Both the position numbers and the translations under genes were made by a program. A DNA stretch of 35,743 nt from Rhodospirillales bacterium (lineage in GTDB: Bacteria; Pseudomonadota; Alphaproteobacteria; Rhodospirillales; Casp-alpha2). The notes beneath the pieces were generated by a model. That model saw nothing but the letters and a program-made list of their open reading frames with translations, did no database searches and was not told where the DNA came from. The stretch is from NCBI GenBank assembly GCA_021775325.1, contig JAJFID010000078.1:1-35743 (forward strand), read 5' to 3'. This document shows positions 25,357 through 32,954 of the stretch, piece by piece (within the stretch, counting starts at the first letter, position 1; every line of letters begins with the position of its first letter).

Positions 25357-25992
25357 ATGTACCTCGCGCTGCCTAATATTCTGACCTACACCCGGTTGAT
25401 TGCCACACCAGTTGTCGTAGGGTTGTTCTTTTTGCCGGACCCGCTTGGTAGCTGGCTTGCTTTCGGTGTCTATACCTATGCCTGTGTGACCGATTTCCTT
25501 GATGGATATCTGGCACGTGCCTGGCACATGCAGTCGGCACTGGGTCGGTTTCTCGACCCTATAGCCGACAAGATGCTGGTCGCCGGGGTGCTGTTCGCCT
25601 TGTTGGCGGCGGATCGTATAAGCGGGTTCGAGGTTATCCCTGCAGGCGTTATTCTGGCACGGGAAATTCTGGTGTCCGGTCTCCGTGAGTTTCTGGCCGA
25701 GTTGCGTGTTGGTATGCCGGTCAGTCATCTGGCCAAATGGAAAACCGGTATCCAGATGCTGGCGCTGGGTTTTCTGCTGGTCGGACACAACGGGCCGGAT
25801 TTCTGGGGTATGCCCACCCTGCAGATCGGCGTTATCGGATTGTGGTCGGCTGCGGCACTGACCTTGTTCACAGGTTTTGATTACCTCTATGTGGGATTAA
25901 AACACATCAGGGACACGGACGAAGCACCGACGCAGCGCTCCGGTGATGATAGCACCGGTACGGATGAAGCTGGCACGGATGAGCAGGCATGA
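25357..25992 (+). CDS. pgsA: CDP-diacylglycerol--glycerol-3-phosphate 3-phosphatidyltransferase
   Basis: PgsA makes phosphatidylglycerol phosphate in the inner membrane. The CDP-alcohol phosphotransferase signature DG-x2-AR-x8-G-x3-D-x3-D is intact: DGYLARAWHMQSALGRFLDP, then IAD. About five hydrophobic helices are visible. ATG 25357 gives MYLALPNILTYTRL, the normal start of the family (211 residues); an upstream in-frame GTG at 25327 would add ten residues without support. The C-terminal 25 residues are an acidic, Thr/Gly/Asp-rich tail. It starts 39 bp after uvrC, a common alphaproteobacterial pairing, and overlaps mobB by 4 bp (ATGA). Confidence 0.95.
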   Translation: MYLALPNILTYTRLIATPVVVGLFFLPDPLGSWLAFGVYTYACVTDFLDGYLARAWHMQSALGRFLDPIADKMLVAGVLFALLAADRISGFEVIPAGVILAREILVSGLREFLAELRVGMPVSHLAKWKTGIQMLALGFLLVGHNGPDFWGMPTLQIGVIGLWSAAALTLFTGFDYLYVGLKHIRDTDEAPTQRSGDDSTGTDEAGTDEQA

Positions 25993-26510
25993 AAATTTTT
26001 GGTCTGGCCGGGTGGAGCGGCAGCGGCAAAACCACGTTGGTTGTCCAGGTCCTGCCTTTGATCATTGAGCACGGTATTACTGTGTCGACCATGAAACATA
26101 CCCATCATGGTTTTGATCTGGATCGTCCGGGTAAGGATTCCCACAATCATCGACAGGCAGGTGCGGAAGAGGTCATGCTCACTTCGTCAGCGCGGTGGGC
26201 TTTGCTGCATGAGTTGAATGGCGAACCGGAACTGTCCATAGAAGAGTTACTGCAGCACATGACGCCGGTTGATCTGGTCTTGATCGAGGGCTTCAAATCC
26301 TATCCACATCCCAAGATCGAGGTTCACCGTCCGTCTTTGGGCAAACCTCTGTTGGCGACGAACGATCCATCGGTGGTGGCCGTCGCGTCGGATGAATGTC
26401 TGGAAATTGATCGCGTGCCAGTAATCGACCTGAACGATGTGCAGTCGGTAGCCGATTTCATCGTGGATTACGTTGGCCTGAGTCCGGAGATACGGAATGG
26501 CGCAGCTTAA
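25989..26510 (+). CDS. mobB: Molybdopterin-guanine dinucleotide biosynthesis adapter protein MobB
   Basis: MobB is a GTP-binding partner of MobA in the last step of molybdopterin guanine dinucleotide formation. The Walker A motif GWSGSGKTTL is at residues 8-17. Further marks are STMKHTHHGFDLDRPGKDS, HRQAGAEEVML and LIEGFKSYPHPKIEV. 173 residues is normal. It overlaps pgsA by 4 bp and moeA by 14 bp, so translation through the molybdenum-cofactor genes is coupled. MobA itself is not in the window. Confidence 0.95.
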   Translation: MKIFGLAGWSGSGKTTLVVQVLPLIIEHGITVSTMKHTHHGFDLDRPGKDSHNHRQAGAEEVMLTSSARWALLHELNGEPELSIEELLQHMTPVDLVLIEGFKSYPHPKIEVHRPSLGKPLLATNDPSVVAVASDECLEIDRVPVIDLNDVQSVADFIVDYVGLSPEIRNGAA

Positions 26511-27777
26511 GGACGATTGTTTTGCCTTTGGCGGTGAGCTGACACCCCTGACGGATGCGCTGAATGATATGCGCGCGCGCGTCGGCACCGTGGTTGGTCA
26601 GGAACTGGTAGAGCTGGACAACTGCTACGGTCGGGTTCTGGCCGAAGACCTGATCTCGTCACGTAACGTCCCGCCTCGTGACAACAGCGCTGTGGACGGG
26701 TATGCCGTTTACTTTGATGATCTGAATCCCGACAGCGACACGCGCCTTCCATACACGGGGCGTATCGCCGCCGGTCATCCTCTCGGGCGAGCAGCCGTGC
26801 ATGGCGAGGCCCTGCGCATTTTTACCGGTGCACCCATGCCCACAGGCCCGGACGACATGCAAAGCAGTGGCCCGGATACGATCTTCATGGAGGAAGACGT
26901 TACCGTGGATGGTGATGCTGTGATCCTGCCTGCCGGACTCAAACGGGGCTCTAACAGACGGTTTGCCGGCGAGGACATTAAGTCCGGAGATACTATTCTG
27001 CGTGCCGGAGCCAAACTGCGCCCGCAGGAACTGGGGCTGGCGGCATCCGTCGGGTCCCATGAATTGCCGGTTTTTGCCGCCTTGCGTGTCGCCGTGTTCT
27101 CAACCGGGGACGAGGTTCGTGACCCGTTCGGTGATGCGCCGGAGGGCTGTATTTTTGATGCCAACCGCTCCACGTTGAAAGCCCTGCTCAAGGGGCTTGG
27201 CTGTGACGTGACGGACCTGGGTATCCTGCCCGATGATGCTGTGACCATCGCCGATGCGTTGCGGGGAGCGGCGACAGACCACGATCTGCTGATCACATCG
27301 GGTGGTGTATCAGCCGGTGAAGAGGATCATGTCAAAGCTGCCGTCGAAGCCCATGGCTCCGTCTATATGTGGCGACTGGCCATCAAACCCGGCCGTCCCA
27401 TCGCCCTGGGCCAGGTCGCCGATACAGCCTTTGTGGGTCTGCCCGGCAATCCGGTGGCGGCCATGGTCACGTTCATGGTCATCGCCCGCCCACTGGTTTG
27501 CTGGCTGTCGGGTTTATCGGATGCAGAACCGGCGCGATACCGCGTCGTCTCGGGGTTCGAGCACACGAAAAAAACAGGCCGCCGCGAATGGGTCCGTGCC
27601 CGTCTGGCCACAGATACCACGGGTCAGTTAACGGCATTCAAGGACCATTCCGGCGGAGCGGGTATTCTCACCTCCATGGTGGGCGCCGATTGTCTGGTTG
27701 AACTGGATGAAGATATCGAGCACGTCAGCCCCGGTGATGATATCCTCGTGCTGCCGTTCAGCGAGGTATTGGCATGA
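26497..27777 (+). CDS. moeA: Molybdopterin molybdenumtransferase MoeA
   Basis: MoeA inserts molybdate into adenylated molybdopterin. The 426-residue protein shows PPRDNSAVDGYAV, FTGAPMPTG, then VAVFSTGDEVRDP, DANRSTLKALL, the molybdopterin-binding TSGGVSAGEEDHVK, and KPGRPIALGQ ... VGLPGNPVAAMVTF. The C-terminal domain IV (RREWVRARL to the end) is present. It overlaps moaD by 4 bp (ATGA). Presence of mobB implies that the end product is a guanine-dinucleotide cofactor for DMSO-reductase-type enzymes, but no molybdoenzyme is encoded in the window. Confidence 0.96.
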   Translation: MAQLKDDCFAFGGELTPLTDALNDMRARVGTVVGQELVELDNCYGRVLAEDLISSRNVPPRDNSAVDGYAVYFDDLNPDSDTRLPYTGRIAAGHPLGRAAVHGEALRIFTGAPMPTGPDDMQSSGPDTIFMEEDVTVDGDAVILPAGLKRGSNRRFAGEDIKSGDTILRAGAKLRPQELGLAASVGSHELPVFAALRVAVFSTGDEVRDPFGDAPEGCIFDANRSTLKALLKGLGCDVTDLGILPDDAVTIADALRGAATDHDLLITSGGVSAGEEDHVKAAVEAHGSVYMWRLAIKPGRPIALGQVADTAFVGLPGNPVAAMVTFMVIARPLVCWLSGLSDAEPARYRVVSGFEHTKKTGRREWVRARLATDTTGQLTAFKDHSGGAGILTSMVGADCLVELDEDIEHVSPGDDILVLPFSEVLA

Positions 27778-28025
27778 AGATACTGTATTTTGCCTGGGTG
27801 CGTGAAAAAACCGGCATCGCCAGTGAAGAGATTTCGCTGCCTGACGGTATCGGTACGGCGACGCAGCTCATGGACTGGCTGAGCGTCCGTGGCGATGGAT
27901 TTGCCGACGCCTTTGCCAATACGGATACGGTCCGGGTTGCTATCAACCAGGAACATGCCAGTCTGGATCATCCTGTTACGGACAGCGACGAGGTGGCCTT
28001 TTTCCCGCCGGTAACGGGTGGTTAG
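27774..28025 (+). CDS. moaD: Molybdopterin synthase sulfur-carrier subunit MoaD
   Basis: An 83-residue ubiquitin-like protein that donates two sulfurs to precursor Z. It starts MKILYFAWVREKTGI and ends DEVAFFPPVTGG, with the essential C-terminal Gly-Gly that is adenylated and thiocarboxylated. The ATG overlaps the moeA stop (ATGA). MoaE begins 9 bp after its stop, giving the full heterotetramer pair. Confidence 0.96.
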   Translation: MKILYFAWVREKTGIASEEISLPDGIGTATQLMDWLSVRGDGFADAFANTDTVRVAINQEHASLDHPVTDSDEVAFFPPVTGG

Positions 28026-28034
28026 GGGGCATCC

Positions 28035-28493
28035 ATGATCAGGGTACAGCTCGAGGATTTCGATATCGGTCAGGAGATTGACGCGCTGACGGCGGGCAAC
28101 ACCGGTATCGGCGGCATCTGCTCGTTCATGGGCACCGTGCGCGATATGGCCGGGGGTTCCGGGGCCGATGACGCCGTGTCCACCATGACGCTGGAGCATT
28201 ATCCGGGCATGACGGAAAAAGCGCTGGCGCAAATCGACGCCGAAGCCAACACCCGCTGGAATCTGGCTGCGTCCCTGATCGTGCATCGTTATGGCGAGCT
28301 GACGCCGGGTGATCGCATTGTTCTGGTGGTCACGGCCTCGGCTCACCGTCAGGATGCCTTTGAGGCCTGCCAGTTTCTCATGGACTGGCTCAAGACCAAG
28401 GCTCCGTTCTGGAAACTGGAAGCCAGCGAAGACGGGGCTTCCTGGGTCGAGGCCCGGGAGTCTGATGACGACGCCACGGCACGCTGGAAGTAA
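28035..28493 (+). CDS. moaE: Molybdopterin synthase catalytic subunit MoaE
   Basis: MoaE converts precursor Z to molybdopterin using MoaD thiocarboxylate. The 152-residue protein shows GICSFMGTVRD, TLEHYPGMTEKAL, VHRYGELTPGDRIVLVVTAS, HRQDAFEACQFLMDWLKT, and the active-site lysines in KTKAPFWKLE. AGGGGGC 7-8 bases before the ATG is a good ribosome-binding site. A kinase-like gene starts 7 bp after the stop. Confidence 0.96.
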   Translation: MIRVQLEDFDIGQEIDALTAGNTGIGGICSFMGTVRDMAGGSGADDAVSTMTLEHYPGMTEKALAQIDAEANTRWNLAASLIVHRYGELTPGDRIVLVVTASAHRQDAFEACQFLMDWLKTKAPFWKLEASEDGASWVEARESDDDATARWK

Positions 28494-28500
28494 CACCAGA

Positions 28501-29418
28501 ATGTACAACGACAGTTTCTTCCGCCACACCCACGCCATGCAGACTGTGCTGAAGGATGCCGGTCTGATCCGCTCCGGCATCCGCTCCCAGACCAACAACC
28601 TCAAGGGTGGGTACTGGAACCGGGTCATGCACTATCAGCAACCGGGCAAGAACTGGGTGGTCAAACAGTTCGTGCTGGGCGATGAGAACCTCATGTTCCC
28701 CAACCTGCCGGATCACGAAGCACAGGCCCTGCGTGATCTGGATGGCAGCACCATCGCGCCCGGATTCGTGGGTTATATCCCGGATGCGGAAGGTGGGCCG
28801 GTGCTGGTTTATCAGTTTCAGGACGGCAGCGACTGGCGTGACGATACAGCCAGCATGGGGCGGCTGTTACGGTCCCTGCATGACGCACCTGTCACGGGCA
28901 CCTATCGGGACCTGAATATTGAACCATCCGATATCCTCGCCCAAAGCAACGAGATCATGGCCAGCGTGGATTCAGGCGATGCCACATGGCTGAAACTCGA
29001 AACTCTCCGTCCGCAGGCCGTGCCCCATCCCGGACTGGAACAGCGTCACATGATCCATACGGACTGCGGGCCTGGCAATGTGATCGTCACTGAGCAAGGC
29101 CCGGTCCTGATCGACTGGCAGTGCCCCGGCATGGGCGATCCGGTGGAGGATCTGGCCTGTTTCACCTCACCCGGTATCCAGACCCTGTACGGGTGTCCGG
29201 CACTGACCGAAGTGCAGATTACGGACCTGCTGGACGCCTACGATGATGCCATCGTAATCGACCGTTTCCACGCCCTGCGCCGGTTCTATCATTTCCGTCT
29301 GGCGGGTTACTTCCTGGCCCGGACCCGGTCACTGCAGGACAGCGATGCGGACAGCAGCCGACGGTATGATCAGGCGCTGGAACTGGAACTGACACTGCTG
29401 GAGGACCTGCTGCCGTGA
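28501..29418 (+). CDS. Aminoglycoside/choline kinase-like phosphotransferase
   Basis: A 305-residue protein-kinase-like (APH/choline kinase) fold. Probable ATP Lys55 lies in WVVKQF and Glu73 in HEAQAL. The catalytic loop is H186-T-D188-C-G-P-G-N193, the Brenner HxDxxxxN motif. The Mg-binding Asp205 is in VLIDWQCPGMGDP. A long C-terminal helix follows. Members phosphorylate small hydroxylated molecules (aminosugars, choline, ethanolamine, homoserine, thiamine, fructosamine); the substrate is not readable. ATG 28501 is 7 bp after moaE, and the stop overlaps the next gene by 4 bp (GTGA), so it is co-translated with an isomerase, an exporter and a LOG protein. A resistance role is possible but not suggested by the context. 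Confidence 0.85.
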   Translation: MYNDSFFRHTHAMQTVLKDAGLIRSGIRSQTNNLKGGYWNRVMHYQQPGKNWVVKQFVLGDENLMFPNLPDHEAQALRDLDGSTIAPGFVGYIPDAEGGPVLVYQFQDGSDWRDDTASMGRLLRSLHDAPVTGTYRDLNIEPSDILAQSNEIMASVDSGDATWLKLETLRPQAVPHPGLEQRHMIHTDCGPGNVIVTEQGPVLIDWQCPGMGDPVEDLACFTSPGIQTLYGCPALTEVQITDLLDAYDDAIVIDRFHALRRFYHFRLAGYFLARTRSLQDSDADSSRRYDQALELELTLLEDLLP

Positions 29419-30371
29419 AATCCGTCGGCATGCACATCCATTCATTTTCCCTGCGCTACCAGTTCCGCTACCGGGATGACTTCGACGTCTTCAGCTTTAT
29501 CACACTGGCCGCAGACGAGGGTTTTACCGGCGTCAATATCTCGGCCAACGGGCCGGGGTATCGTGATCTGGGCGGCACCAGCGCGGCCCATTTCGCCCGT
29601 GTCCGCGATGCTGTCCGCGACCACGGTCTGGTGTGCGAACTGGATACCAGCGACACCCGGCCCGGGCACATGGAACAGATGATCCGGGTTGCCCACGCCA
29701 TCGGTGCGGACCGGCTGCGTACCTACACCCGCTACCCTGTGGACAGACCTGATCTGATCGCACAGACCATCCACGACCTGCAAACCGTGGCGCAACTGGC
29801 TGAACAGTCCGGTGTCATCGTGGTGCTGGAAAATCACGAGGATTTTACAGGCCCGCAGATGGCCGGGATCGTCGAAACCGTGGACCACCCGGCCATCCGC
29901 CTGCTGTATGACTACGGCAATGCCCAGATGGTGGGCGAGGATCCCCATGCGGCGCTGGACTCCATGCTGCCCCATGTGGCGGTGGTGCATGTGAAGGATC
30001 ACGTGATGATTGAACACGGCGGTGAGACTTGGGTTCAGGGTGTGACTATGGGGCAGGGACGTCTGCCGATCATGGACCTGACGGACCGACTGTATGACGG
30101 CGGGCTGCGGCGGTTCTGTTTCGAGAACGTGTGGTCCTATAGGGCACCGCTGCTGTGTGATCCGTCCCAACTCCCCCATACACCCTGTTTCGAAATCGAT
30201 GCCAAGACGCCGTATCTGTGGGGCGATGATCTGCCACCCGCGGCGGCGCTGGTGGACGAGATGACGGCCTTCCGCGACGGCTGGGACTGGATGAAACAAT
30301 CGCTCGCCCATGGCGGTTACGCCATAACTTCAGACCATGGCGGTTACGCCATACCCGCAGACCATGGCTAG
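29415..30371 (+). CDS. Sugar phosphate isomerase/epimerase (xylose isomerase-like TIM barrel)
   Basis: A 318-residue AP-endonuclease-2-like TIM barrel. Likely metal ligands are at the expected strand ends: Glu139 (VVLENHED), Asp166 (LLYDYGNAQ), His192 (VVHVKDH) and Glu237 (FCFENVW). Substrates in this family vary widely (inosose, hydroxypyruvate, ketohexoses, some dehydratases). The start is GTG, coupled to the kinase stop. The last 25 residues are unusual: HGGYAI(T/P) units encoded by a 27-bp tandem repeat, extending the protein into the start of the next gene. This tail is probably a recent addition and not part of the fold. Confidence 0.85.
   Translation: MKSVGMHIHSFSLRYQFRYRDDFDVFSFITLAADEGFTGVNISANGPGYRDLGGTSAAHFARVRDAVRDHGLVCELDTSDTRPGHMEQMIRVAHAIGADRLRTYTRYPVDRPDLIAQTIHDLQTVAQLAEQSGVIVVLENHEDFTGPQMAGIVETVDHPAIRLLYDYGNAQMVGEDPHAALDSMLPHVAVVHVKDHVMIEHGGETWVQGVTMGQGRLPIMDLTDRLYDGGLRRFCFENVWSYRAPLLCDPSQLPHTPCFEIDAKTPYLWGDDLPPAAALVDEMTAFRDGWDWMKQSLAHGGYAITSDHGGYAIPADHG
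30309..30367. repeat. 27-bp tandem repeat spanning the isomerase end and the next start codon
   Basis: Two 27-bp units (30309-30335, 30336-30362) differ at only a few bases, and a third partial CATGG (30363-30367) supplies the ATG of the following transporter. Each unit carries the inverted repeat ATGGCG-GTTA-CGCCAT. In one frame it encodes HGGYAI repeats at the isomerase C-terminus; in the transporter frame each unit offers an ATG. Confidence 0.92.
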
Positions 30372-31275
30372 TTCCAGCCCGGCACAGACCACCGAACACG
30401 TGGGCCTCGGCATTGCCGCCATCGTATGCGCGGTGTTTCTGGGCAGTGTGGCTGATGCCTCGGCCAAGTGGTTCGGCACTCAGGGGTACATGGCGACGCA
30501 GGTGGTGTTCATGCGCTATCTGTTTGGCCTGCTGCCCATGGCCTTTTTTCTGTATCGCAGCGGCTTTGGGGCCCTGCATACGACACGCCCCGGTGCCCAC
30601 ATGTTTCGCGCCCTGCTGGGGTTTGGCAGCATCGTGCTGTTTTTCTGGGGCGTCACGCTGATGCCGCTGGCCGAGGCCATGGCTATTTCCTTCACCGCGC
30701 CCCTGTTTACCACGGCGTTGTCGGTGCCGGTATTGGGCGAGCGGGTGGGGGTGCGCCGCTGGTCCGCCGTGGGCATCGGTTTTGTCGGTGCGCTGGTGGT
30801 GATCCGACCGGGTACCGAGGCCTTCCGGCCCGAGGCCATGGTGGTTATTGCCTCGGCTTTTGTGTATGCGCTGGCCATGATCACGACCCGGCGCATGTCG
30901 GCCACGGAAACCAACGTGGCCATGTTTACCTATACCACCATCGGTGCGGGACTGATCAGCGCGCCATTCCTGCTGCTGGCGTGGCAGACACCCACACTCA
31001 CCCATCTGGCGCTGTTTTCGGGCTTCGGTATTATTGAGGGCTGCGCCTCGTTTCTGCTGATTATCGCCTATCGTAACGTGGCGGCTGCGGTGGCCGCATC
31101 CTTCGACTACACTTCGCTGATCTGGGGTGCCATATTTGGCTGGTTGTTATGGAGCGAGAACCCGGACGCCACGGTATGGATCGGTGCCGCCATTATCGCG
31201 CTGGCCGGTATCTATATCGCCCGCCGCGAGGGCACCGCCCACACGGGACCGGCACTGCCAGAGAGAGAAGGATAG
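30364..31275 (+). CDS. EamA/DMT superfamily transporter (second copy)
   Basis: A 303-residue, about ten-helix carrier. Repeat 1 has MRYLFGLLPMAFFLYRS and VTLMPLAEAMAISFTAPLF; repeat 2 has FDYTSLIWGAIFGWLLWSE near the end. It shares the family but not close identity with the transporter at 9882. The start is ATG 30364, overlapping the isomerase stop by 8 bp; an in-frame ATG one repeat unit earlier (30337) would add nine residues. Position between a kinase/isomerase pair and a LOG hydrolase suggests export or uptake of that pathway's metabolite, which is inference. Confidence 0.88.
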   Translation: MASSSPAQTTEHVGLGIAAIVCAVFLGSVADASAKWFGTQGYMATQVVFMRYLFGLLPMAFFLYRSGFGALHTTRPGAHMFRALLGFGSIVLFFWGVTLMPLAEAMAISFTAPLFTTALSVPVLGERVGVRRWSAVGIGFVGALVVIRPGTEAFRPEAMVVIASAFVYALAMITTRRMSATETNVAMFTYTTIGAGLISAPFLLLAWQTPTLTHLALFSGFGIIEGCASFLLIIAYRNVAAAVAASFDYTSLIWGAIFGWLLWSENPDATVWIGAAIIALAGIYIARREGTAHTGPALPEREG

Positions 31276-31279
31276 GGAT

Positions 31280-32110
31280 ATGAGCGAAACGGATACAGGG
31301 ATGGAAAGGCCCGTCGCGTATAAGGACGCAGCCTTTCTGGAGGGCCACGATGGCCGCGCGGTCAGAATCCTCGCCGAGTATCTGGAACCGCTGGCCCGGT
31401 TCGAGGCGCAAGGCATCAGCGACACGGTGGTCATGTTCGGCTCTGCCCGCATGATCAGCCTTGCTGATGCAGAGGCCAGACTGGCCGAAGCCGAGGCGTC
31501 AGGCGCTGGGGACGGCGATCTGTCGGTTGCACAGCGCGACCTGAACAACGCCCGCTATTACGAGGCGGCGCGGGAACTGTCCCGACGCATTACCGAATGG
31601 GGGATCAGTCTGGACTGCCACGGGAACCGTTTTGTCGTCTGTTCGGGCGGTGGCCCGGGTATTATGGAGGCCGCCAATCGTGGTGCGGCGGAGGCGGGCG
31701 GAGCCAACATCGGCCTCAACATCCAGTTGCCGTTTGAGCAGACGGAGAACCCGTACATCACGCCCGAACTGGCATTCCAGTTCCATTACTTTTTCATGCG
31801 CAAATTCTGGTTTGTCAGTCTGGCAAAAGCCATCGTGGTGTTCCCCGGCGGCTTCGGCACCATGGACGAACTGTTCGACGTCATGACCCTGAACCAGACC
31901 GGCAAGCTCACCCAGAAAATCTCCATCGTGCTCTATGGCATGGACTACTGGAACAGTGTGCTCAATTTCGAGGCTATGGTGGAGGCGGGCACCATCAGCC
32001 CGGAGGACCTGGACCTGTTCCACAGGACCGACGATCTGGACGACGCCTTCAACTTCATCACCGCCGATCTCAGCACCAACGCCATACACTGCCCGGGCAT
32101 TATTCTCTAG
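31280..32110 (+). CDS. LOG family protein (nucleotide 5'-monophosphate phosphoribohydrolase)
   Basis: A 276-residue Rossmann-like protein with both LOG hallmarks: GGGPGIMEA (123-131) and PGGFGTMDE (189-197), plus VMFGSARM (51-58) and the Arg/Lys in FFMRKFWF. LOG enzymes split the N-glycosidic bond of nucleoside monophosphates, either cytokinin nucleotides or, in PpnN relatives, purine nucleotides. An N-terminal helix-rich extension of about 45 residues and a Glu/Ala-rich insertion (62-80) lengthen it beyond the 180-200 residues of plain LOG. It starts 4 bp after the transporter with AAGGA upstream and ends the long plus-strand run. Confidence 0.9.
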   Translation: MSETDTGMERPVAYKDAAFLEGHDGRAVRILAEYLEPLARFEAQGISDTVVMFGSARMISLADAEARLAEAEASGAGDGDLSVAQRDLNNARYYEAARELSRRITEWGISLDCHGNRFVVCSGGGPGIMEAANRGAAEAGGANIGLNIQLPFEQTENPYITPELAFQFHYFFMRKFWFVSLAKAIVVFPGGFGTMDELFDVMTLNQTGKLTQKISIVLYGMDYWNSVLNFEAMVEAGTISPEDLDLFHRTDDLDDAFNFITADLSTNAIHCPGIIL

Positions 32111-32119
32111 CACCGTGCC

Positions 32120-32156
32120 GGTGCGGGCTTACTGGGGTGCGGGCTTACTGGGGTGC
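32120..32156. repeat. 16-bp tandem duplication
   Basis: GGTGCGGGCTTACTGG occurs twice back to back (32120-32135, 32136-32151), followed by GGTGC of a third. It is just downstream of the LOG stop. Confidence 0.92.
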
Positions 32157-32228
32157 TGGCGGAAATCGAACAGTCACGCCATTTCCCGGCATGCACACAT
32201 GGGATCGTTGAAATCATTGACCAATTGG

Positions 32229-32248
32229 CCCGAATGTAGACATTCGCC
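32229..32248. repeat. Inverted repeat, copy 1 of a matched pair
   Basis: CCCGAATGTAGACATTCGCC contains the perfect 6-bp inverted repeat CGAATG/CATTCG around TAGA. A nearly identical sequence, with two extra bases in the centre, lies at 32897-32918 in the same orientation. Confidence 0.7.
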
Positions 32249-32896
32249 GACGTTTGGTTACACGTTTCACCCCTTCGATGCCTGCATTTCGCAATAATCA
32301 TTATACATCAGTAAGTTAGCGGCAATGAGAGGCCAAAATTCGTGTTCACATCGGCACACATCCGAGCACGTTTTATACTGATCCGCGAAGATCACCATTA
32401 TCCGGCAATGTCGGACACAGGACAATCGGGCCCAATAAAATCTCATCTTCAAGCTGCCAGACAGATAGCACAACCACCACAATAGTGGCCCACCAAACCC
32501 CGGCAACAGGTCTTCTTTCTCGGGTCACACGGTGGCCCCTCTCGAATCACACAAAGATTCTGCCGGGTAACACCTGTCAGGCAATGCATATTCACAATGT
32601 CAAATAACACAAATATGTTTATAATCCTAAATAGGTAATTTGTCAAGAGGCCCGTCGATTTATCCATAATGCCGACTCAATTTCGCTAAACCCAATATGG
32701 CTCCTCATTTACCCTCGATACTTATATATACTTGCTGATGGAGAACGGAAACGCATCTCCTGGCTGAGATGGTTGCGAAAATAACCGGAAGCGGACGCCG
32801 CGATACTCGCGTGCATTGGTCGTCCCGGCAGCAAGAAACAACTAGAACACGAGATCAAGTATCCAGAAACCGGAACCCACAAATGTCCGCTACGCT

Positions 32897-32918
32897 CCCG
32901 AATGTAGATGCATTCGCC
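32897..32918. repeat. Inverted repeat, copy 2 of a matched pair
   Basis: It reads as copy 1 (32229) with TG inserted after TAGA: arms CGAATG and CATTCG around TAGATG. It lies just beyond the 3' end of the HPt/receiver gene. Confidence 0.7.
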
Positions 32919-32954
32919 CAACGCGGGCCTTCGCGGTACCAAAAGACTACAGGT

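Larger units (their letters stand above)
32111..32954. other. 844-bp gene-free region
   Basis: It lies between the LOG gene (plus) and the convergent HPt/receiver gene (minus). It opens with a small stem (GCACCG-TGC-CGGTGC, 32110-32124, no T run) and a 16-bp tandem duplication. The rest is more AT-rich than the coding flanks, with frequent stops in all frames; the short reading frames present (at most 79 codons, apart from one antisense to the next gene) resemble no family I know. Two near-identical inverted repeats sit near its ends (32229 and 32897). No tRNA, transposase remnant or CRISPR was recognised. Confidence 0.6.

Noticed and set aside
25993-28034. Molybdenum-cofactor riboswitch
   Set aside because: The Moco genes overlap or are separated by 9 bp at most, leaving no room for a leader structure.
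27624-28628. 334-codon minus-strand frame
   Set aside because: It lies opposite moeA-moaD-moaE and the kinase, all of which have clear family motifs; the antisense peptide has none.
29442-30311. 289-codon minus-strand frame
   Set aside because: It is fully antisense to the TIM-barrel isomerase, whose metal ligands are intact.
30070-31005. 311-codon reading frame on the minus strand
   Set aside because: It is antisense to the isomerase end and the second exporter, rich in His/Arg/Gly as expected from a GC-rich shadow frame, with no recognisable domain.
32110-32124. GCACCG-TGC-CGGTGC hairpin after the LOG gene as a terminator
   Set aside because: The stem is short with a 3-nt loop and is not followed by a T run.
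32111-32954. CRISPR array or insertion sequence
   Set aside because: No regularly spaced repeats with unique spacers and no transposase-like frame; the only repeats are a 16-bp duplication and one pair of inverted repeats.
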